Below are positions 55,839 to 64,000 of a DNA stretch of 64,000 nt, one piece after another. The notes under the pieces are model-generated. The model was not told the origin of the DNA. It ran no database searches and saw only the letters and a list, made by a program, of their open reading frames with translations. Source of the DNA: Paramecium sonneborni (taxonomy: Eukaryota; Ciliophora; Oligohymenophorea; Peniculida; Parameciidae); NCBI GenBank assembly GCA_905182985.1, contig CAJJDN010000022.1, positions 124,001 to 188,000 on the forward strand, read 5' to 3'. A program made the translations under genes and the position numbers. Each line of letters starts with the position of its first letter. The stretch's first letter is position 1.

Positions 55839-56774
55839 TCAGATATAGAAAATGATTTATTTTAAAAATATTATATTTAATAAGAAATACTCAAATAAAT
55901 TATCCTATCTATCTTTTTTAAAACTTTAAAAAATTATTAAACAATTTTTCATCTTAATTTAAATTTGGTTAAGTTTCAATTTAAACATATATTTTTTATT
56001 ATATATTTTTTTGAAATAATATCTATTAGATCTTAGATTAATCTGTTAAATTTATTCCTTTTTATACTTAAATTTTTCACAAATTTCTAAATTTATTTTC
56101 ATTTCTTGTTCTTCTTATTTATAAAAATCCTTAACCATTTATTCTATTGTTTATTTTATCATAATCTTGATCAAATTTTATTATATTATAACCCATATCA
56201 TTACAAATTTTTTTAATATTTGAAGATTAGACATTTTCTTTCATATCCTTTAAATGAAATGACATAATAGTTACACTTTTATCCTCCATTGATGATTCAG
56301 ACCCAATAAAAGTTTTTTTAGGACATGATGATTTTTAAGGGTAATTTTTTTTATCCTCTATCTTATATTAAAACCATTGAATTAATTGGTTTCTTTATTA
56401 AATTTGAGTGCCTCAGTTTTATTTAGTCTCTAAATTTATTCCTTTTCATATACATTTTATTTCATTTATCTTTGAAAAAATATGTGATGTTTTTGATTTT
56501 TTTCTTAAAACAATGTATCTTTAGTAGTTTTAATCAATTTTTTTAATTTAAAATTGAATTTTTAATATTTCCTTTGTGTATTTTGTATGGTATGAAAACT
56601 ATTCATTAATTGATTAAAGTCATTATGATATTGTTAATTAAGTATTTTAGAATTTTTTTTCTCCTACTTGTATTTAAGAATGGTTTCTTAAATTCTAACT
56701 ATTTTCTCTAACTTCAGAATTAGACACTTTATCATTTGTAGTTATTCAATTAAAATTATCATTAAAATACACAT
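55839..56774 (-). CDS. Coding-like region of unresolved structure (gene or pseudogene)
   Basis: Protein-like minus-strand frames fill this stretch (for example YHTKYTKEILKIQFQIKKID, SSCPKKTFIGSESSMEDKSV, KKICNDMGYNIIKFDQDY), but they do not join cleanly. One path needs a 42-nt intron and still crosses an in-frame TGA near 56625. The other needs a 17-nt intron at about 56364. Toward the end a 22-nt intron leads to EEQEMKINLEICEKFKYKK and a TGA near 55839. Either splicing is atypical or the gene is decaying. The content is helical and Lys/Gln-rich; no family is recognised. Endpoints are approximate. Confidence 0.4.
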
Positions 56775-57075
56775 TCTATTTCGAAAAAGTTATGATTGTT
56801 GATTTTAGGGAAAAATTCAATATTTATATTACTTCAAATGATATCAATAAAGAAAAGTTTAATATGATAGTAAACATAATCCTCATTTATGAAATATTCT
56901 GTTTCAATTTTAATCTCTTTTTTTCTTGTGATTTTCTATTTTCGTATGTTATTTTGCTACTACTAAATTATTTAGAAGTCAATAAATAAAGAATAGTAAA
57001 ATATATATAAATTATAGGTAAATGAATTTATGTAGGAATCCTAATAATTAGCACTAATATATATAATATGAATCA
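56775..57075. other. Intergenic; left edge of duplicated block at 56846
   Basis: About 300 bp without a convincing gene. The 1070-bp duplicated block starts inside it at 56846. Confidence 0.45.
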
Positions 57076-57915
57076 TCAAGGGGAAGTTAGGTGATAAACT
57101 TCACTTTCATTTTTAATTTTACCCTCCTTTAATAAGATTGCTATTGATTTTCTATATCTAAATATATTAAATTACTTGATATCTTGGAGTTCAATATTAT
57201 TCATGGCTTTGAAATGCTATATAATTTCATTTAAGCTTTTTCCTTATTTTGAATTTTAACTTAAAAATGTTAAGATCTAACATAAAAACTATTTTTTACA
57301 TCCTCATTTAAATTGTTTACTTCAATGAGAATCTATTAATCTTCCTCATTTTCTCCCCTTGCTTATATCTATTATCTCTATCCTTCTTATAATCTTGCCC
57401 AAGTTAAGATCTTTATAATTTAGTAAGTAATCATTGATGCTTAATTTACTTATTGTATAGTCTATATATCAAAGACAATATCTTTTTTGTTTACTCTAGC
57501 TTTCAATATAAAGTTATAGTAAAATAAATTGGGACAATCTTAATTGATTTTATTAAATAAATTTTGATCAAATTCTGATATTAAATTTAATATAAGACCA
57601 ATAAATCCTGTATCATCATTAATTATTATAATTCCTTTATTTTATTATTGAATGCAATTCTATTTTCGAGTTATCACATTTAAATAAGTGATATTAAATT
57701 AATCTAATACTGCTCTATTCCCACAATCCGATACTTTTATCTATTTCATCATTCTTATATTTAGAGGCACCATCTATTCTTATTAATTATAAGCCTCATT
57801 TATTCCCTTATTTCTATGAAACATTTTACTTTAAAAATTTAATTATTAAGGTATTTTTTAATATAAATTTTATATCATCTCAATTATTTTCCTTTATCAG
57901 AATCAAAACATAAAG
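56846..57915. repeat. Exact duplicate, copy 1 (1070 bp)
   Basis: Identical, as far as I can read, to 57917-58986 and separated from it by one N. The block begins AATAAAGAAAAG and ends AACATAAAG. It holds a complete gene (57076-57824). Confidence 0.95.
57076..57824 (-). CDS. Unknown 241-residue protein (copy 1)
   Basis: A 241-residue protein with one 23-nt intron (57277-57299) that replaces an apparent early stop and leads to ILTFLSQNSKQGKSLNEI. The N-terminal half looks globular (IKVSDCGNRAVLDQFNITYL, IIIINDDTGFIGLILNLI) and the C-terminal part is helical and charged (IAILLKEGKIKNESEVYHL). I do not recognise it. It is entirely inside the first of two identical blocks, so it is probably one gene written twice. 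Confidence 0.65.
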
Positions 57916-58146
57916 NAATAAAGAAAAGTTTAATATGATAGTAAACATAATCCTCATTTATGAAATATTCTGTTTCAATTTTAATCTCTTTTTTTCTTGT
58001 GATTTTCTATTTTCGTATGTTATTTTGCTACTACTAAATTATTTAGAAGTCAATAAATAAAGAATAGTAAAATATATATAAATTATAGGTAAATGAATTT
58101 ATGTAGGAATCCTAATAATTAGCACTAATATATATAATATGAATCA
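57825..58146. other. Gap between the two gene copies, with N at 57916
   Basis: About 320 bp holding the end of copy 1, the single N, and the start of copy 2. No separate feature is seen. Confidence 0.6.
57916..57916. other. Single N (assembly join)
   Basis: Undetermined base exactly between two identical 1070-bp blocks, as at 21437. Confidence 0.95.
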
Positions 58147-58986
58147 TCAAGGGGAAGTTAGGTGATAAACTTCACTTTCATTTTTAATTTTACCCTCCTT
58201 TAATAAGATTGCTATTGATTTTCTATATCTAAATATATTAAATTACTTGATATCTTGGAGTTCAATATTATTCATGGCTTTGAAATGCTATATAATTTCA
58301 TTTAAGCTTTTTCCTTATTTTGAATTTTAACTTAAAAATGTTAAGATCTAACATAAAAACTATTTTTTACATCCTCATTTAAATTGTTTACTTCAATGAG
58401 AATCTATTAATCTTCCTCATTTTCTCCCCTTGCTTATATCTATTATCTCTATCCTTCTTATAATCTTGCCCAAGTTAAGATCTTTATAATTTAGTAAGTA
58501 ATCATTGATGCTTAATTTACTTATTGTATAGTCTATATATCAAAGACAATATCTTTTTTGTTTACTCTAGCTTTCAATATAAAGTTATAGTAAAATAAAT
58601 TGGGACAATCTTAATTGATTTTATTAAATAAATTTTGATCAAATTCTGATATTAAATTTAATATAAGACCAATAAATCCTGTATCATCATTAATTATTAT
58701 AATTCCTTTATTTTATTATTGAATGCAATTCTATTTTCGAGTTATCACATTTAAATAAGTGATATTAAATTAATCTAATACTGCTCTATTCCCACAATCC
58801 GATACTTTTATCTATTTCATCATTCTTATATTTAGAGGCACCATCTATTCTTATTAATTATAAGCCTCATTTATTCCCTTATTTCTATGAAACATTTTAC
58901 TTTAAAAATTTAATTATTAAGGTATTTTTTAATATAAATTTTATATCATCTCAATTATTTTCCTTTATCAGAATCAAAACATAAAG
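57917..58986. repeat. Exact duplicate, copy 2 (1070 bp)
   Basis: Second copy of the block, offset by 1071 bp. Its right end continues into the unique sequence before the proteasome gene. Confidence 0.95.
58147..58895 (-). CDS. Unknown 241-residue protein (copy 2)
   Basis: Identical to the gene at 57076-57824, with its intron at 58348-58370. If the duplication is an assembly error, only one of the two exists in the genome. Confidence 0.6.
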
Positions 58987-59225
58987 CATTATTCAATTAG
59001 TTAAAAATTAATAATTGTAATTTTTTTTATTTATTATTTTTTTATATAATGAAAAGGCTGGTTAGAGCCAAAAAAAAAAATGGTATCATTTGTGAATATA
59101 AAGTGTGAGTAAAATTTAAATACAGTTTAAAAGTGAATAGAAATAAAACAAAAGGTTTATTAGTTTTATAAAACATGTGTTTTTAATATTAAATTTTATA
59201 TAATATATATAATTAAATTATCCTA
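58896..59225. other. Divergent intergenic region
   Basis: About 330 bp between two divergent genes, AT-rich with long A and T runs (for example near 59071). It probably contains both promoters, but no motif can be named. Confidence 0.45.
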
Positions 59226-59916
59226 ATGTCTGGAATTTTTGAATATAATGGTGGATCCATAGTTGGAATGAAAGGAAAAAATTGCATTGCTGTAGCTTGT
59301 GATAGAAGATTTGGTTAATAAATGTCTACAATCACAACAAATTATCAAAAAGTGTTTAAGATTTAGGACAACATTTTGTTAGCATTATCAGGTCTTAATA
59401 CAGATATTCATACATTGTAAATTTAATGTTAATAATTATAGTTATGCTTTGATGGAAAAGGAGATAAACTTATACAATTTAAAAGAAAATAGAAAAATGA
59501 AACCAACAACATTTGCAAATTTAGTTGCATCAGCATTATATGAAAGAAGGTATGAATGTTTATTAAGATAAAAGATTTGGTCCATTTTTTGTTACTCCAA
59601 TAGTAGCAGGACTAGAGAATGGTAAGCCAATTTTAGCAACTTATGATTCTATTGGATGTAAATCTGATTTAGATGATTTTTAAGTTGGAGGAACAGGAGG
59701 AAATTAGTATAGAATTTATAAATAATAATTAGTATTTATGGTGCATGTGAAGCTTTTTTTAAGCCTGATATGAGTCCAGAAGAATTAGAAGAAGTCATTG
59801 GTTAAAGTTTAGTAAGTGGTTGTGATAGAGATGCCTTATCTGGATGGGGAGGAGTTGTATATGTATTGACAGAACAAAAGATAACAGTTAAAATATTAAA
59901 GACCAAGCAAACCTGA
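59226..59916 (+). CDS. PSMB3: 20S proteasome subunit beta-3
   Basis: A 204-residue protein (animal PSMB3 has 205) with introns 59417-59441, 59550-59574 and 59707-59732. It starts [20 protein letters not shown] with no propeptide and no catalytic N-terminal Thr, so it is a structural subunit of the beta ring. Family segments: [83 protein letters not shown] and [18 protein letters not shown]. The N-terminal SIFEYNGG-type start identifies beta-3. The reading frame is intact. Confidence 0.95.
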
Positions 59917-60044
59917 TGATTTATCACATTAAATAATATTAATTATAGTTTATTATTGAACATTATTCATTCCTTATAAATATATTGTTATAGAAATTTA
60001 TAGTTTATTATTATAATTATCTATTAAACAATAAAGAGGAACAA

Positions 60045-63000
60045 TCATTTTATATCTATTATCTGATCCAAACCCAAATAAGAATCTGACATCAAATATA
60101 ATTTGTAATTTCTATTCCAATCAACTACATCAAGATCCTTACTGGCTGTGCTTTTCAAATAAACCTTTTTCATTTAAACAATACGATCTTCTTCTCCAAG
60201 AATTAGCCACCATGAAGCTTCTCTTTATTTACTAAGCTTTTATATATAAACCCTATTATCAGGTTTGCTTTCATTTTTCAAATTTACCTTTAATTATGTT
60301 TCAGTTTTAGTATAAACTAATTAGACATCCGGTAATGCATTTATAGCTTTCATTATTTCAACAATATTCTCTTTTTAAGGAACATATTTTTGTAAGAAAA
60401 TATCAAATTCTTTAAGCTAAAAATATAGATTTATATAATTACTTTAAAAAATTATAGTAATTCTTTAATAGTTCGAACATTGTTAAAACATTATTCTTAT
60501 TTAAGTTTATGTAAATGAGGTAAATTCATTAAAATCTACTCATCATTTCTTACAAAACCTTAAACAATTGTTTACAACACATAAATAATATTTGTAGTAG
60601 TCTAGAGATATCCTTTATGAGCAGATATTTCTATCATACAACTTATTATTCTAATACAAGAATCTAAAATAAGTTTCTGATCTGTCTCGAAATCTTTTAT
60701 CGGGCATTTTAATCTGAAAATGTGAGCTTAAATCAACAAGTATGCTTTTTCATTAGGACAGTCCATTTTATTTTTATCACATTTGAATTTACACATTTTT
60801 GATAAGGCCTCATTTAAATGTTCTTCATTATGTCTAACAGGTACTTCATCAAATTCACTAGAGTATGCTAAAGTCAATAATAAATCTTCAAATTTGCTAT
60901 CTTTCTAAATCTTTTCATCAAAATGTTTTAATGTTGTATGTTTAAGATAATAAAAGGCAGCTAATTTGCCTAAGAAGGTTGATTCATATTATCCATCTTC
61001 TTATATGATACATTTTGATGTAATTAATTCACTGATAGTATTAGCAACTAGGTTATTGAGATATTCTTATATTTATTTACTATTAGTGGAATCACAATTA
61101 TAGAATGTAGGATTTTTAACCAATCTTCTAAAGAAATAAGTCCAAGTAATCCAATCAATGAATGTTTAATTATTCTTAACGACTCCAGAAGATATTTCAG
61201 CATTGATATGATCAGATATTCCTTAAAGTAGACTTGATTCAATTGGGAAAGGAGAATTAAGATATTTTCGATAGAAATTCTTTTTACTTTATTCAACATA
61301 TACACAAGCAGTAGCTACAGTATCATATTAAGGTCTACCAGCTCTTCCTATCATTTATAGTAAATCAGTAACTGGAAAATCTACATATTTTTTAAGTTTT
61401 GGATCAAAGAATTCAGTACCTTTAACAATAACTAATCTTGCAGGAAAGTTAACTCCCCAAGCCAAAGTAGAAGTAGCTATTAATAATTAAATTTTTCCTT
61501 AAACAAATAGATTTTCAACAATAGTTCGATCATTTTTATCTAAACCAGAATGATGAATTCCAATACCATATTATAGAACAGATTTTAATTATGTATCATC
61601 TACTTTCACACACCATTAAGCTAATTCTTAATCAGTTGTTTAAATATATTATTTTTCATTTCCTTCTTACATAGCCAAAGCTATAATATCCAAAGCTGTC
61701 AAACGAGTTTGTCTACGAGAAGATACAAAAATAATTGTTGGCTTTCCATCACTGTATCTCTTAATATCTTGATATGCTGGTTTGTTCATAGTAGCCATTC
61801 TAGGACAATAGGCTCTTTCTGGAAATCCATTAAAATGTATAGTTACAGGAACAGGTCTACAAGAAGGTTTAAAATTATAAAATCTACCCTTCTTAACTCC
61901 AAACCAATTGCTGACATCTAATCCATTTGCCATAGCTGTTGATAATCCAATCATTCTAGTTTTCTTATTTGTATCATAACTTAATGAATTCATTCTACTA
62001 ACTATAACTTCTAATACTTAACCTCTATCTTAACCAAGTAGATGAATTTCATCAAAAATTAATAGACATGTTTATCTTACATATTCTCTATTATTCCAAC
62101 TTCTACTTATACCATCCCATTTTTCTGGAGTTGTTATTAAGACATGAGCCTTTAAAAGTGCTTATAAATCTGGAGTATAATCTCCTGTTAATTCTAATAC
62201 ACTTTTATTTATCTCTTTTAATCTCTTTGTCCAATCTTTCAATCTTTCTTTTGCAATTGCCTTTAAAGGTGCTATGTAAACCACCTTAAATTATGGTGTC
62301 TATTTGAATACTCTCAACATTGCAAATTCTGCCATTATTGTTTTACCTGAACCTGTTGGTGCTCCTATCAATATATTATCATCTGTATTATATAATCCAA
62401 AGAATACTTATGTTTATATTGGATTAAAGTATTTATACTGATGGTATAATTATTCAAATTCACAATTATTTAATGCACTTACTGGTAAAGGTTGTAAATC
62501 TAAAAGCTCAGTAAAGTCTATCTAATCATCTTGCATTAATACATTTGATAAATCTATTTTAACTGTTGATTAATTCTCATCTAACATTATCCATCTATCA
62601 CTTTCAACTGTCAAATGATAAAACTTACATTTTGAATTAAATGGAACATAAAATGATATTTACATAGTATTTTATCTGTTTATAGTATCCATATCCATTA
62701 AAAACTCTTCAGAATGCAATAATTCTTCAGAATCATCTACAAATATCCAAAAAGGCTCATTTTTTAAATGCCATTTGTTATTAAATGTAAATGATGGAGT
62801 AATTAGAACAACTAATTATAAAATAGTTTACGAGATTGGTTTAACTTTATATTATATATCCAAATCTGGTAAAGTATTTATATAAACTCTAAATTGAGAA
62901 ATTAAATTTTAAGGAATTGTAAGTATTTTAGCAAGAACTGAGTCATCTTCATTTTTCATATTATATGCATCCATATTAGTATCAGATATTGCACCTATCC

Positions 63001-64000
63001 AAGCTCTTGGCATAAAAGCATCTTTAGATTTCATTATTTTTCTAGTATTAAAACCTTAAAAGTTATCTTTACTAAATTAATATAGAGGATTTAAATTTGG
63101 ACACATTCTATTTTCAATCGATTTACATAATTTCAATAGTTCTAATGCCATACATGCTTAATTCTTTTTTATTGCCATATCTAACATACATCTCAATAAT
63201 CTAATAGCATTTTAAATAATAATATGTGTATCCATAATTAAAGCATAATTTTCAAAATTCATTTTAACAAGATATCCACTAATAAGTGCTATAACTTTTT
63301 CTTAAGTATCAATAGCAATCTCATTTTCAAATTAATCATTTCTAATATTAGGATCTTCATCAAATGCCCAACCATCATCATATATTTTTTATAATTCTTT
63401 AGTTTCTTCTTGTCTTACTCTAATCATTTCAAATTCTTTGGCTTTAGCAATTATTTTAAGTAATTAATATTAACTTTTATCATTAAATTTTTATTTTTCT
63501 TATTAATCAAATGATAAACCCATTTCATCACATAAAATTTTCATAGTTTCACATTTAATATAATAATGAGAAGCAATTCTACCTAAATCAGTAGATGTTA
63601 CTAAATGATTTCTAGTATCGTACCTAATCAATTTTAATGCATCTAATTATTTTAAGGCTTAATCAATCTTTTCTTAAACTAAAGAATCACAATCTAATTC
63701 TAAATCATCAAATTCTCTTTGCACACCATAATGTAAAGGATTTCTTCTTAATCTAATACTTAAAAATGTATGACACATCCAATTATATGCTTCAGTATAA
63801 TTAGTAATATTTCCTAATACAATTTCTGCATTTAAAGCTTCTCTTAGAAATGTCAACAATTTACTTTCAATATAACTTGCATTATTTAACATACCCATAT
63901 AATGTCCAACATTATTGAAATCAGTAATAAGAGTAGCTTCTCCTTTATCATCAAATTATGGTCTTCCAGCTCTACCAAACATTTATTATACATCCAAAAC
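60045..64000 (-). CDS. ASCC3: ASCC3-type tandem SF2 (Ski2-like) RNA/DNA helicase, N-terminal part off the right edge
   Basis: 1309 residues are in the window and the frame is open at base 64000. One intron (60417-60442) is present. The piece starts in the first helicase cassette at motif VI ([14 protein letters not shown]), passes a Sec63-like domain, then the second cassette: [10 protein letters not shown] (I), [10 protein letters not shown] (Ia), [19 protein letters not shown] (DEIH, II), GLSTAMANG (III), [15 protein letters not shown] (IV), [13 protein letters not shown] (V), [12 protein letters not shown] (VI). A second Sec63 domain ends with [10 protein letters not shown]. In animals ASCC3 rescues collided ribosomes and aids alkylation repair. 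The [11 protein letters not shown] and [12 protein letters not shown] blocks fit ASCC3 better than the splicing helicase Brr2. Confidence 0.9.

Overview
This is protein-coding-dense, very AT-rich nuclear DNA that makes sense only with the ciliate code (TAA and TAG read as Gln, TGA the only stop). Introns are tiny (about 20-39 nt, GTA...TAG), intergenic gaps are mostly 20-300 bp and genes lie on both strands. The combination is the hallmark of a Paramecium macronuclear scaffold; I infer the genus, and the species cannot be told from the sequence. I rebuilt the gene models by hand. In nearly every case total exon length came out divisible by three once the introns were removed. Standard-code ORF calls in this window are almost all fragments or antisense shadows.

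Layout. 1-13.4 kb: kelch/RING protein (5' cut off), glucose-6-phosphate isomerase, a giant Tmc-like membrane protein, a LITAF-type protein, a one-TM protein, a PHD-finger protein, PRPP synthetase and an FKBP. 13.5 kb: tRNA-Val(AAC). 13.9-24 kb: four protein kinases (a plain one, a PH-like one, an ankyrin-AGC fusion and a C-terminal kinase with a long Q-rich tail) and a probable pseudogene. 24.6-37 kb: another probable pseudogene, then a tight minus-strand run of helicase-like/RBR ubiquitin ligase, TMEM107, sortilin, AIFM3-type oxidoreductase and B-box/WD40 protein. 37-46 kb: small membrane and acylated proteins, a ciliary-looking coiled-coil protein, methionine aminopeptidase, a type I membrane protein, two overlapping small genes and a mitochondrial processing peptidase. 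46-53 kb: a 1671-residue NFX1-type zinc-finger helicase and a La-motif/RGG protein. 53-64 kb: ribosomal protein uL22, coiled-coil and unknown proteins, proteasome beta-3 and most of an ASCC3-type double helicase that runs off the right edge.

Two exact tandem duplications (1125 bp and 1070 bp), each with a single N between the copies, look like unmerged contig overlaps. The first corrupts a kinase gene; the second doubles a whole gene. The genes do not form one pathway: most are housekeeping or ciliate-expanded families. The points most worth following are the helicase-like/RBR fusion, the NFX1 helicase next to the La-motif protein, the pseudogene candidates and the assembly scars.
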